Positions 34,395-46,782 of a stretch of DNA of 64,000 bases are shown piece by piece. The notes below the pieces were generated by a model. The model searched no databases, was not told the origin of the DNA, and saw only the letters and a program-made list of their open reading frames with translations. Position 1 is the stretch's first letter. Every line of letters starts with the position of its first letter. The translations under genes and the position numbers were made by a program. The DNA is from Phymatolithon calcareum (Eukaryota; Rhodophyta; Florideophyceae; Hapalidiales), in NCBI GenBank assembly GCA_977006965.1, contig OZ345384.1, positions 1,364,001 to 1,428,000 on the forward strand. Reading direction: 5' to 3'.

Positions 34395-36700
34395 ATCATT
34401 CGCGAGATCCTCATGCACTGTGTTAGCTTTGATCATATGGACAGTTTTTATTCTTATTTTCATTGCAATGGAGACGAAGTTATCGCCTCCTGCCAGTGCT
34501 CTGAACAGGACTGGCCGGGAGCGACACTATCGAATCTCAGTTTGAACAAAATCTGCACCAGTACCTCCCCATTGAGGACCTCATACACGAAATCATGCTA
34601 ACACCATCCCCTCGCAAGGTGATCACGTATCTCTTACTTAAACTAGATATTTTGCACCCTAAAGGTCTAAAGATTATTTCCCGGTCAAGTGGCCAGCCCG
34701 ATAGACGTTCCACCCTTTGTCTTCGATCATTGATCGCTAAACTACTTGGAAGCCAGAGTAATCAACTCTTTCCATGTCAATTCACAATAATTAGTTATCA
34801 CAGATATCAGGAGTGACCAGCAGCTATAGTTTGTCTGAAAATATGTCCAGAGGATCGAAGAAATTACTGTGAAAGGAAAACGCGCGAATAATTCTCTACT
34901 TTCCGGGGCTCGAGATTCCTCACCGCCTACATTGCGTACGTACCACAAAATCGTTTCTCCACGCCCGCCCGTACATGTCTTTACTTTCATAGGCCTACAG
35001 TCCACTTTATGTTTGCAAAGTTGCAAACGTATATTTCCTCAGCAAGAGATTTGTTTGATTTGCATAAGGGCACGAGTATCATAAGGAACATCGGATTCGT
35101 CCCCGTGCTAACACACGCTTCCTGTAGAAGAAGTATCACGACTGATTTTTCCCCCAATCGTATTCACCATTTTCACACTTTAGCAGGTGAAAGTGGAATC
35201 ATACCATTAGGTTGAGAAAAGAATGGACCGTAAAACATGCTCAACAAGTGAAGACGTCGAAGATGCAGTACTAAAGGTGTTGCAGATGTAAAGGGTCTAT
35301 TATATCACTTCGTTGACCGGATTACTCTACAGTACTGTACTGTACTTCATATTAGAACACGATCCGTTTAAATGCTGTGCAAAACAGGGTTTCATATAAC
35401 CAAAATATAGCATTGACCTGAGTCGTCATGGACGAATGCAGCTTGCAAGGCACCTTTAAAAATGAATAGTTGTAGGCCTATAGAGATCTGGTCGAAACAT
35501 CTCTATGGTAACAATACAGAGATTGCAGTTGCAGAGGTTTATGTTGAGAAAATTGTACTAGGGGAAAGTCAGACCCCTGGATGAACAGTAACATCCAACC
35601 TTTGAATTGCAGACCACCTCTCATATCATAGCCTAAACGAGACAGCGAGGGTATTTCGAGACTCGTATTAACGAAAGGTGACCCTTAGAACTTGTTTGTT
35701 GAGTGTCTGAAACTGTACTGTAGCTCTTTTGTACAAGAAATTTGAATTTTGTTTAGCTCAAAGGGGTCTTCATTGCACGCAGCTTGCACTCTGACACATG
35801 GGTATCATAAAGTGGCTCATGTTCCACGGTACATCGATCCGTACCGTATCATATTGTTGCCCATTTAGTTCATGCATTATCTGGCTCCAACGTAGTTTTG
35901 AACGTAGCTCAGTGCGGACACGTTATTTGTGAGAACCTCATGTTGGAGGAGAAACCTGTGATCAGGTCTCGCCCGAATCTGAAAATTAAAAGTGGCGCAT
36001 GTTAGACGTTGGGAGGTGGTGGTATGGTGGGACGTGATGTAGCGATGGAAATGGAGAAAGACAAGGTTTCTATTTCTTTGCAGTTTAGAGGGGGATCATT
36101 AAGGTTGGGCGAAGGCCTTCCCGTCAAGGATGTTTCATAAAAGCCGTTCCTGGAGTGAGAATAAAGAGGTTAGGATTCTCGGACCATACCCTGCCAGTCA
36201 CATAATTCCTGCTTTAGGACCACTGATGTACGGCTAGACAGATATACGACTTGATCTTCCCCCTTGTAAGTGATTCGTGGGCTAGTCTAAAAGGTTGAAT
36301 CAATAATTCGAGAGTCTCCTGTTAGCCAGTACAACATGTTTAATATTAATGGCACGTTGTAACGCACGATGCGCTATCAGCACGTTACAGCAATTGATGA
36401 GGAAATATGTAGCATTTATATATAATAAAATGTATTATATAGAAGCTGATTATTTCCTCTTACGCTGATAGTTCCCGGATCAATTGCATCCTGAGTCGTA
36501 CAAATCGCATTTATTAACTTTGAAATGACTTACGGTATGCGTCAACGTTCTACTTGATTGCTCAAAATCGTTTTCTTCGAATACTTTTCTTGCAGCACGG
36601 CAGGTCTGATCCTCAAAGGTGGATGCATATTTTCAATATTCCTCGCACAGAGGAGAAGCCCGCCTTTTCATGTATGACGTGAGAGAGATCTCTCAAGGTC
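34395..36700. repeat. Block B of unit 1
   Basis: Direct counterpart of 41343-43490 and diverged paralogue of block A. The plus strand at 34505-34780 carries the best conserved frame of the A/B family: SDTIESQFEQNLHQYLPIED, then IHEIMLTPSPRKVITYLLL. The same residues, with conservative changes, are readable in A, A' and B'. The minus strand at 36680-35400 carries the same relic as block A (HEKAGFSSVRGILK, FSLQERLL, RLTCATF). The block ends with hairpin 36398-36459. No family is recognised. Confidence 0.7.
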
Positions 36701-37089
36701 GTATAATAGATTTTTGATATTTAAATTCACCCGCCTATTCGCGAAGTTTGTCAAATAGACAGTAGACTAGTATGTAAAAATACTTGTCTGGTCTCTTCTT
36801 TTAGTCAATAGGTAGACAAAGTGTACTAGATACTCCCTACTCTGAAATCGGAGGCATTGATTTATTGCAATGAAATAAGCTACTTCAATCTGCTAGATCC
36901 AAAACGTTGACATCGTCTCCTGGCAGGATCTTAAGACCAGTGGCAGATATCTAAGTTTTTGCGTCTCTCCCTTGTAGCCCTATATAATGCGTTATGTTCC
37001 AATATTTTTGACAAAGGGCCGGCACACCAAAAGCAAAGCCGCGTCCCACATCGAAAAGATTACCAGTACTGTTTGCAAAATCATCCTTC

Positions 37090-38085
37090 ATGTCTGGGAA
37101 TCATAAGAAAAAGCATTCCCGTACGGGAATATCTTCACGGACTACTCGACAACTTCCCCCTATGGAACCAAAAATCGCTCCCTGTAAGGCGATAACAACA
37201 ATGCCCCCAATCAACGTTAAATCGCCGCCCCTCTCAAGACTGCAGCTCCGATGCCTGTCAAGATTGCAACACCGCCCCCTCTCAAGATTTTCATAGAAAA
37301 AATTGAAAGTCTAGAGGTAGAAGAGCTCAATGCGTTCGATGAAAATGGAGCAAAATTCGAATTCGGAGATTTGAAAAGTGACTAGCAGGTCTATTTGGTG
37401 GACAAACAGTCCAACAGAATCAAAACGTTTACCGTAGAAGGGGAAGTCAGCGATGCTATTCTCTTCTTAAACCAATTGTCAACCAAGCGCCTGGCGGGAA
37501 CAAAACTAGACCGGTACCGTATCGTTCTTGATCTTTCCACGGATGATTTACTGATCGCGCACGAGGCATTCGGCAAACTGGGGCTCCTTTTCAATACTCC
37601 TGAAAACATGGCGAAGTTGGCAAACTTGAACAAGGTGAAAGTTAAAGACATTCACGTAAGCACGCATGGTAAGTCAATGACTGATTTTACCCTATCCAAT
37701 CTCATCGAATTCAATAGCTCGCATATACCTAACATCACGCTCAGGTCCTAATGTTGACAACTTCCAGATTCATAACAACGCTGCGTCGCCTTAGAAACCC
37801 AGGAATCAGTCATTGTTCTTTCTACTTCCGGAGACCACCTCGGAGATACAGAAACCACCATCTTTCTTCGCCTGTCCGACACCTCTTGTCCTTGATGAGC
37901 GTGACAATCAGCAGCATGATGTGGATGCAATTGAGGGGCAAAATGTATTCGTCTGGTTTCATGTTGTTGATTCTTTTTACTCAAAAGGACTTCATATAAA
38001 GCCCCGTATGGTACTCGTTAAGAAGAAATCCACTGATGGTGATGTCCCGCTATCCAAGAAGCTGAAGTTGGAAATATTGATCTAG
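37090..38085 (+). pseudogene. Gene C, copy 1 (unknown, one intron)
   Basis: ATG at 37090 gives MSGNHKKKHSRTGISSRTTR, a basic N-terminus. After a shift near 37215 come IESLEVEELNAFDENGAKFE and an in-frame TAG at 37382-37384. The well conserved core is VDKQSNRIKTFTVEGEVSDA...KLDRYRIVLDLSTDDLLI...NTPENMAKLANLNK. A 76-bp intron (GTAAGT 37669 to CAG 37744) is in phase and leads to a second exon with one stop (37789) and GQNVFVWFHVVDSFYSKGLH, ending KKLKLEILI. About 325 residues were intended. The short beta-rich exon 2 could be an OB-like fold, but this is a guess. Copy 2 is at 43893-44800. Confidence 0.65.
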
Positions 38086-38489
38086 TCTGTTGTAATGTTT
38101 GTGGTAGTGCCCTGAACCGAGATCCAAACAAATTACAGTTCTGTTATTGAGTGAAAGTTGTAAACATCTCATGGAATAACTTGCCGAAGATGAGCTTGCG
38201 AGAAGCCACACAACTCAAGGAGATAAAATGAATAATGCGCGTTCATCTCTAGATCCGATAAACACATTTTCAGTGATTTTTAATCTAGATAGTGTGCTCT
38301 ATTGATATAATGCCTCAATTTTTCTGTCTGACCCTTTTTTTCAATGTTTAGCAGAGAACTCAATATGTTAGGCTACAGGGGAGAGATGCCCCTATATGAA
38401 AACAAAATAACATCTTTAGTACAGTGGGGCCACAATTTTCGTACAAAACATTTCCAATACTCCTTAGAGATATAAGAGTTAAAGTGTTC

Positions 38490-39245
38490 CAACTGAGATT
38501 GATCCTAAGAACACTGGCAAGAGGCAACGCCTTCGTGTCCGTTCTGAAGAATATACTCGCGTTTTCGACATGGTCATATCAAAATATCTGGTAACTTATA
38601 CACCATGTGCCAAAGAAAGTCACACGACCCTCTCCAGGTGAAAACAAACTCTACCACAGGCAAAATTTCCGTGATAGTTATAGAACCGGTCATACCAGGG
38701 GCCGCCATGGGAGTGGCAGGATATACGTGGTTCAACAATGACACCTCAGATGTGTGGGGTTGAATGAAGAGGTTTATTTGGTCGTTGATCGATACCCTCA
38801 CCTTTTGAGGTTGGTCGAATATCCTAAATACTAAACAGAGACAACACACTGGATTCAAGATGACCTAACATGGTTAGGTAAGAGGACACGCACATGGGGA
38901 GGTCAGATAGCTTACCAAGCTAACACGGCCCACGGTAAGCGATGGAGAATGTATATACAACTGGCCGGTAAATCTTACGGCGACGAGGATCGAGAAAGGA
39001 AAGTAACACTAACGAAACAGGAACTTGAAGTCGGCGCAAGCACTGTCCGCGCATGAGGAGCACCTCCGATACAGGCACTTGACAGAAGAACCGTTGTTGA
39101 AGAAGCGGTCAGGGCATTATATGTATTCGTTCTGTGAGCGCTCCCTTGGCTTGGCACTGCAAGCAAACCAGGAATGTCCATCATTTACGGACCAGTGACA
39201 GAGGAGTTCGGCAAACAGAATCCCGCAATCTACAGTAGTCTGTAA
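38490..39245 (+). pseudogene. Gene D, copy 1 (basic N-terminus, unknown)
   Basis: A plus-strand frame starts near PKNTGKRQRLRVRSEEYTRVF, an arginine/lysine-rich start resembling nucleic-acid-binding tails of small structural proteins. The core GKISVIVIEPVIPGAAMGVA then GYTWFNNDTSDV, and after shifts RWRMYIQLAGKSYGDEDRE and KVTLTKQELEV, are retained in copy 2 (45878-46628) with mostly conservative changes. That is the mark of former protein coding. A capsid-like role is one possibility from the basic tail and beta-rich core, but I cannot name a family. It is broken by several stops and shifts. Confidence 0.45.
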
Positions 39246-42200
39246 TGTACATCATCCTCGAGACTTAGTCACGAGAGCGTATGTAATTGTGAACGAATAT
39301 GATACGTGGCGTGCGCACATTAATGTATACAGTGTACGATGCGATTTCCACTCCAACCTAATGGGCAGGGAGGATTTTGTGAGTGCAGACAAAGTTTACC
39401 ACTTTGTAGGGAGTATGAACATTGATGCTTTGATTTAGACGTGTATTTCATATTCTTTGTTTCATTGCCACGGATACGAAGGCGTCGCCTCCTGCCAGTG
39501 CTCTGAAGAGCACAGGCAGGAAGTGGCGCTATCGAATTTCAGTTCAGTCGAGATCTGCACCACTAACTCCACCTTGAAAAACTCATCGCCAGGATCATAC
39601 TAACACCGCCCCCTCGCAAGGTGTTCATGTAGCTCTTACTTCCACTAGAAGTCATTGTACCTTAAAGGTCCAGAGGCAATGCCGATAGACGTTGCACCCT
39701 TTGTATTCGCTCTTTGATTGGAAACTATAAAACTGAAAAGCTGGAAAACAGTGTAATCAACGTTTTCTGTTTTAGTACAAAATAACTAGTTTTGGTAGAT
39801 TTCAGAAGTGACCAGCAGTTATATTTTGACTAAAACACTGCGTAGAAGATCAAATATTTTACTGTGCAAACGGAACCGGCGAACGATTCTCTGCTTTCCG
39901 GGGCTCGGCCTCTCTCACCCCCTACATTGCGTACATATCACAATATTGCCGCATGTTTGTGTCTTCACTTCCGTAAGCCTACACGCCCGTTTATGAGAGC
40001 AACGTTGCGAACGTCTAATTCCTCAGCTGGACACCAAAATGTATTTTCGAAGAGTGGTGTTCGTTGTTTTCTTAGATCAATAAATATTATCAGGAATATC
40101 GGGCTGTTTACTTGATAACTCCGTGGAACACAAACGTCGTGTCGTAGAAGGCTTCAGGACTCATTTTCCCCCCCGGCGTGTAATCCCCGTTTTCAAACTG
40201 AAGTAGGTGAAAGCGGTAACATAGCGATCGATTGGGAAAAGACAGTAGAGAAAAACCTGCTTCACTGGAACACTCAGGTGAAGTCGTCGGAGTTGCAGTA
40301 CGAAACTCGTTCCAGATGCGAAGGGTCTATCATATTGCTTCATTGACAATATTAAATTACACAACTTTACTGTGCAACACGCTACGAATCAATTGAAGTC
40401 ACTTCAGATGTTTTCGCACACACGTTCTGGAGAAGGGGTGGAAGATAACATTTCGGTTGAATACTGATGCCCCTCCTTCAGCAATAGAGCCGATTGCAAT
40501 CCATTTCAAAATACAGCATTGACATTAGTCGTTTTGGACGAATGCAGGTTGCAAGGCACCTTTAGAAATGAATAATTTTTGACCTATTGGGATCTGGTCC
40601 AAACGATTCTGTTGCAATAATGCAGAGATTGCAATTTCAAAGGCTGCTTTTCAAAAGGTTGCACGAGGAAATGATGAGCCCTAGTTTCCAATGACATCTA
40701 ACTTTTTGAGTTTCTCACGAAACATTTACAAGTGTCCCTTAGAACTTGTTTGTTCAGCGTCTAGAACTTTATTATAGCACTTTTCTGGAAAAAATTTGAA
40801 ATTCTTATAGCTCGAAGGAATCTTCAGGCTTGGAGCATGATTGCACACCGTTTGCACACAAACTCATGGGTATCATAAAGTGGCTCATGTTCCACGGTAC
40901 ATCGTACAGTGCAGTATCGTATTGTCGCCCGTTCAGTTATTGCATTATCTTGCTCCAACACAGTTTTAAACATAGCCCAGTGCGGACAAGGTGTTCGTGA
41001 AGACAAAATGATTATGCATCCAGGAGATACATATGATTAGAAATCTCCTGACTCTGAACATTGAAAGTGGGGTATGTTAGAAGTTGGGCTGTTGTGGTAT
41101 GGCGGGATTTGGTGTATTGCTGGAAATAGTGGAAGGCAAGATGTCTATTTTGTTGTAGTTTAGAGGGGATCGTTCGGGTGGCGCAAAGGCCTTCCGTTCT
41201 TGGAGTGAGAGTGAAGATGTTACGATGCTCGGTCCATAACCTTTCAGTCTCATAATTCCGGCTTTAGGACCTCTGATGACCTGTTAGACACGTATACTTC
41301 TTGACCCTCCCGCTTGTAACTGAGTCTCTGGGTTGGCTAGTGCGAGATCCTCATGCACTGTGTTCACTTTGATCATCTGGACAATTTTTATTCTAATTTT
41401 CATTGCAACGGACACGAAGTTATAGCCTCCTGCCAGTGCTCTGAACAGCACTGCCAGGAAGCGACACTGTCGAATCTCAGTTTGAACAACATCTGCAGAA
41501 CTACCTCCCCATTGAAGACATCACCAACGAGATCATGCTAACAACGTCCCCTCGCAAGGTGATCACTTATCTCTTACTTAACTAGAGGTTTTGCACTCTA
41601 GAGGTCTAAAGATTCTTTCCCTGGTCCAGTGCCCAGTCCGATAGACGTTGCACCCTTTTTCTTCTATCACAGATCGATAAACTACTTGGAAGACAGAGTA
41701 ATCAACTTTTTCCATATCAATTCACAATAATTAGTTATCGTCGATATCAGGAGTGACCAGCAGTTATATTTTGTCTAAAAAACTATCCAGAGCATCGAAT
41801 TTAGCGGGGCTCGAAAATCCGCGTACCAAAAAATTATTTCTCCACGTCCGCCCGTATATGTCTTTACTTTCAGTTTATGTTAGCAATGTTTCAAACGTAT
41901 ATTTCCTCCGCGGGAGACAAAATTTATTTTCAAAGTACGTTTTGTGTGATTTTCATAAGGGTATGAGTATCATTAGGAAAATTGGTTTCGTCTACTCGCA
42001 AGCCCCGTGCTAACACACGCTTCCTGTAGAAAGAGGAATCACGACTGATTTTTCCACTAAGCGTATTCGCCATTTTCACACATTAGCAGGCGAGAGTGGA
42101 ATGATACCATTCGATTAAAAAAAGACTGCACAGTAGAACATGCTCAACAAGTGAAGACGTCGAAGTTGCAGTACTAAAGGTGTTCAAGATGCAAAGGGTC

Positions 42201-43322
42201 TCTTATATCACTTCGTTGACGGGGATTACTCTACAGCACTGTACTGTATATTAGAACACGCTCCGTTTAAATGCTGTGTAAACCCAGGTTTCAAAAATAT
42301 AACCAAAATATAGCATTGACCTGAGTCGTCCTGCACGAATGCAGCGTGCAAGGCACCTTTAAAAATAAATAATTGTAGGCCTATAGAGACGTCGTAGAAA
42401 TGTCTCTATGGCAACAATACGAAGATTGCAGTTGCATAGGTTTCTGTTCAAAAGATTTTACCAGGGGAAAGTACGACCCCTGGATGAAAAGTAACTTCCA
42501 ACCTTTTGAATTGCAGATCACCTCTCTTATCATAGCCTAAGCGAGACAGCGAGGGTACTTCGAGACTCGTACTCACGAAAGATTTTCAAGTGACCCTTAC
42601 AATTTGTTTGTTCAGTGCCTGAAACTGTGCTACAGCTCTTTGTACAAGAAATTTGAATTTTGTATAGCTCGAAGGGGTCTTCAGGTTTGGAGCAAGATTA
42701 CACAAATCTTGCACACTGACACATGAGTATCATAGAGCGGATCATGTTGCACGGCACATCGAACCGTACAATATCATATTGTTGCCCGCTCAGCTCATGC
42801 ATTATCGGGCTCCAACCTAGTTTTGAACGTAGCTCAGTGCGGACACATTATTCTTGGGAACCTCATGTTGGACGAGAAACCTGTGATTAGGTCTCGCCCG
42901 AATCTGAAAATTAAAAGTGGCGCATGTTAGTCGTTGCGATAAGGTGGTCTGGTGGGACGTGGTGTAGCGATGGAAATGGAGGAAGACGAGGTTTCTATTT
43001 CTTCGCACTTTAGAAGGGGATCATTAAGGTGGGGCGAAGGCCTTCGCGACAAGGATGTCTCATGAAAGCCGTTCTTGGAGTGATAATGAAGAGGTTAAGA
43101 TTCTCGAATTATACCCTATCAGTCTCATAATTCTTGCTTTATGCCCTGATGACCGGCTAGACAGGTATACGACTTGATCTTCGCCCTTTATAACTGGATC
43201 TTGGGCTAGTCTAAAAGGTTGAATCAGTAATTCGTGTGTCAATTGCTAGTCAGTTCAACATTTTTTATATTATTGTCAGGTTGTAACGCACGATGTGCTA
43301 TCAGCACGATACAGCAATTGAT

Positions 43323-43383
43323 GAGGAAATATTCAGCATTTATATATAATAAAATGTATTATATAGAAGCTGATTATTTCCTC
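43323..43383. repeat. AT-rich hairpin, block B'
   Basis: Inverted arms GAGGAAATATTCAGC and GCTGATTATTTCCTC lie around an AT core. It corresponds to 36398-36459 of block B and stays foldable despite divergence around it. Confidence 0.85.
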
Positions 43384-43892
43384 TTACGCTGATAGTTCCC
43401 AGATCAAGTGCATCCTAAACTTTGAAATGGCTTACTGTATCCGTCTACGTTCTACTTGATTGTTCAAAGTTGTTTTCTTCGTCTCTACAATCTCTCAAGG
43501 TCGTATAATAGATTTTTGATATTTAAAATCATCTGCATATTCGCGAAGTTTGTCAAATAGACAGTAGACTAGTACATAAAAGATACTTGTCTGGCCTCTT
43601 CTATTAGGCAATAGGTAGGCAAAGTGTACTAGATACTCTCTACTTTGAAATCGGAGGCATTGAGTTATTGCAATGAAAGGAGCTACTTTAACCTCCTAGA
43701 TCTATAAAGTTGGCATCGTCTCCTGTCAGTGCCCTAAGATCACTGGCAGGTATCTACGTTTTTGCATCTCTCCCTTGTAGCCTTTTATATTACGTAATAT
43801 TCGAATGTTTTTGACAAAAGACCGGCACACCAAAAGCAAAGCCGCGTCCCACATCGAAAAGATTACCAGTACTGTTTGCAAAATCATCCTTC

Positions 43893-44800
43893 ATGTCTGG
43901 GAATCATAAGAAAAAGCATTTCCGTACGGGAATGTCTTCACGCACTACTCAATAACTTCCCCCTATGGAGCCAAAAATCACTCCCTGCAAGACGGTTACA
44001 ACAATAACTCCAATCAACGTTAAATCGCCGCATCCTCTCAAGACTGCAGCTCCACTGCCCGTCAAGATTGCTACACCGCCCCTCTCAATACTTTCATAGA
44101 AAAAATTAAAAGTCTAGAGGCAGAATTGCTCAGCGCGTGCCATGAAAATGGAGCAAAATTCGAGTTCGGAGATTTGAAAAGTGACAAGCAGGTCTATTTG
44201 GTGGACAAACAGTCCAACAGAATAAAAACGTTTACCATAGAAGGAGAAGTCAGCGATGCTATTCTCTTCGCAAACCAATTGTCAACCAAGCGCCTGGCGG
44301 GAACAAAGCTAGACCGCTACTGTATCGATCTTGATCCTTCCACGGATGATTTACTGATCGTGCACGAGGCATTCGGCAAACTGGGGCGCCTTTCCAATAC
44401 TCCTGAAAACATGGCGAAGTTGGCAAACTTGAACAAGGTGAAATTTAAAGACATTCACGTCAATACACATGGTTAGCCAATTACTGATTTTACCTTATCA
44501 AATCGCATCGAACTCTATAGGTCGCATATAGCTAGCATTACGCTCAGGTCCTAATGTTGACAACTTCCAGATTCATAACAACGCTGCGTCGCCTTACAAA
44601 CCCAGGAATCAGTCATCGTTCTTTCCAATTCCGGAGACCACCAATTGAGGGGCAAAATGTATGCGTCTGGTTTCATGTTGTTGGTTCTTTTTACTCAAAA
44701 GGACTGCAGATAAAGCCCCCGTATGGTACTCGTTAAGAAGAAATCCACTGATGGTGATGTCCCGCTATCCAAGAAGCTGAAGTTGGAAATATTGATCTAG
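43893..44800 (+). pseudogene. Gene C, copy 2
   Basis: Second copy of the unit-1 gene C. Here the TAG of copy 1 is a lysine codon (KSDKQVYLVDKQS), so exon 1 is open from 44126 to the end of its core (FEFGDLKSDK...NTPENMAKLANLNK). However, the splice donor is GTTAGC instead of GTAAGT, and about 100 bp of exon 2 are deleted near 44640. The two copies carry different lesions, so the ancestral gene was intact when the unit was duplicated. Confidence 0.65.
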
Positions 44801-44989
44801 TCTGTTGTATTGTTTGTGGTAGTGCCCTGAACCGAGATCCAAACAAATTACAGTTCTGTTATTGAGTGAAAGTTGTAAACATCTCATGGAATACTCTGCT
44901 GAAGATGAGCTTGCGAGAAGCCACGCAACGCAAGGAGATAAAATGAATAATGCGAGTTAATCTCTAGATTCGATAAACACCTTTTCAAT

Positions 44990-45850
44990 GATTTTGAATC
45001 TAGCCTGCACCTTGCGGTTTGAAAGCTTGAGGGCGATATTTCCCAAATTAAACGGCTTTCTTCGTCTCTCACCAGAGACGAGGACATCGATCATCGATCA
45101 TGAAGTAAAAGAACCGAAAGTCTATTCTGTAACGCCTCAGTGTTCTTTCCAATCAACATTGAGGCGTTACAGAATGCTCTTTTATAGCAGGGGAAATCGC
45201 CTTCGGAACTGTTCAGAAGAAGGTTGCACTTCTTCAAACGGTGAACCACCCTACAATCCGATGTGTCGATCTTAAAGAATTTTCGTTTAAACAGAATTTA
45301 GTATCTCTGGACGCTCTAGAGATCTGTAAGTGTCCATAATCCAGTGAAAAGATGGAATCGAATGGATCTATAGAGTTTGTCACATAATTAGTACAAAAAG
45401 TGAAAGAATAGAAATCGGCAGTGAGGATTTGAAGCCCGGTGAAAAGTTGCCCAGCCTTTGAATCGAACTTCTCGAATATTTTGTGGATACGAATGACCTC
45501 ATGAGAAGGCTCTTTCTACAGTTCCAAGTTAACACTAAACTCTCCAAGTCCGGAGTTAATGTAGGTTGAAATGTGGATATCATAAAGTTTTCTGATTCTG
45601 TAGTTCGCCTACCTCGCATCGAATCACCATGCACTTCCCCCGTGAAATGAGAGCAAGTAACACCGGCAAGATTCCTTAACGAAATGCCAAGAGCTTTTTC
45701 AACTGAAAATTTCTGGTCTACATTTTTCAATGAGCCTTTCTAGACGATAAAAAAGAACATAATGGCCATATTAATGGCTTAACGTACGAGGAGGAAGACA
45801 ATGACTCCCAAAATACTGGCCAGCACTGGAGAAATAATCAATGAATTTGC
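44990..45850 (+). pseudogene. Coding relic between C' and D' (unit 2 only)
   Basis: Plus-strand pieces in changing frames read as protein: KLNGFLRLSPETRTSIIDHE (near 45045-45105), VALLQTVNHPTIRCVDLKEF (near 45215-45275), EDLKPGEKLPSL then IELLEYFVDTNDLMRRLFLQ (near 45423-45525) and SVVRLPRIESPCTSPVK (near 45600-45650). Unit 1 has only a short unrelated AT-rich stretch here. It may be a fourth gene of the unit that unit 1 has lost. No family is recognised. Confidence 0.4.
45124..45175. repeat. Hairpin with 21-bp arms
   Basis: ATTCTGTAACGCCTCAGTGTT and AACATTGAGGCGTTACAGAAT are inverted with one mismatch around a 10-bp loop, inside the unit-2-specific relic. Confidence 0.9.
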
Positions 45851-45877
45851 AATTAAACTGTTCTGAGATTTCTCCTA

Positions 45878-46628
45878 AGAACACTGCCAGGAGACGACGC
45901 CTTCTTGTTCGTTCTGAAGAGTACAAAAATAAAAAATTACTCGTGTTTTCGACTTGGTGACATCAAAGTATCTGATAACTTTACTCCATGTGCCAAACAA
46001 GGTCACACGACCCTCTTCAGGTGAAAACAAACTCTAGCACAGGCCAAATTTCTGTGGTAGTTATAGAACCGGTCATGCCAGGGGCCGCTATGGGAATGGC
46101 CGGATATACGTGGTTCAACAATGACAGCTCCGATGTGTGACGTTAAATAACAAGGTTTACTTGGTCGATGATCGATACCCTCACCTTCTGAGGTTGGCCG
46201 AAGAGCCTAAATACTAAACAGAGACAACACACTGGATTCAAGATGACCTAACATGGGTAGGTAAGCGGAAACCCAAATGGGAAGGTCATATTGCTTACCA
46301 CGCTAACACGGCCCACGATAAGCGATGGAGAATGTATATACTACTGGCCGGTAAATCTTACGGCGACGAGGAACGAGAAAGGACGGTAACACTAACGCGA
46401 CAAGAACTCGAAGTCAGCACAAGTACTGTCCGCGCATGAGGAGCACCTCCGATACAAGCACTTGAAAGAAGTACCGGTGTTGAAGAAGCGGTCAGGGCGT
46501 TATACGTATTCGTTCTGCGAGCGCTCCCCTGGCTTGGCTCTGCATTCAAATGAGGAAATATCCATCATTTACAGACCAGTGACGGAGGAATTCGGCAAAC
46601 AAGATCCCGCATACTACAGTAGTCTGTA
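45878..46628 (+). pseudogene. Gene D, copy 2
   Basis: Counterpart of 38490-39245. It retains GQISVVVIEPVMPGAAMGMA and GYTWFNNDSSDV and, later, RWRMYILLAGKSYGDEERE and TVTLTRQELEV. An extra insertion of A-rich sequence lies in the basic N-terminal part (near 45925), and stops follow SSDV. Differences from copy 1 are mainly third-position or conservative, supporting past coding. Confidence 0.45.
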
Positions 46629-46782
46629 ATGTACATCATCCTCGAGAATTAGTCACGAGAGCGTATGTAATTGTGAACGAATATGATACAGAGCGTGCGC
46701 ACATTAATGTATGCAGTGTACGATGCGATTTCGACTCCAACCTAACGAAACGTGTTCCAAGTTTTTTGGGTGGAACTAAATT

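Larger units (their letters stand above)
31361..39367. repeat. Tandem unit 1 (about 8.0 kb), unknown multi-gene element
   Basis: The whole segment is repeated in direct orientation at 39368-46745, beginning GGGAGGATTTTGTGA in both and ending CTCCAACCTAA in both. Within the unit, blocks A (31361-33830) and B (34395-36700) are themselves related and are followed by gene C (37090-38085) and gene D (about 38490-39245). A, B and C each carry near their start a dyad of the type CTGCCAGTGCTCTGAAGAGCACTGGCAG. A and B end in an AT-rich hairpin. The organisation suggests a virus-like or large transposon unit with several genes, all now broken. Confidence 0.85.
39368..46745. repeat. Tandem unit 2 (about 7.4 kb)
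   Basis: Second copy of 31361-39367. Blocks are A' (39368-41342), B' (41343-43490), gene C' (43893-44800), a stretch specific to this copy (44990-45850) and gene D' (45878-46628). Compared with unit 1, about 1 kb between A and B is deleted, removing the first hairpin and the membrane-segment relic. The junction between units is CCAACCTAATGGGCAGGGAGG. By eye the copies differ at about 10-15% of positions plus many small indels, so the duplication is not recent. Confidence 0.85.
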
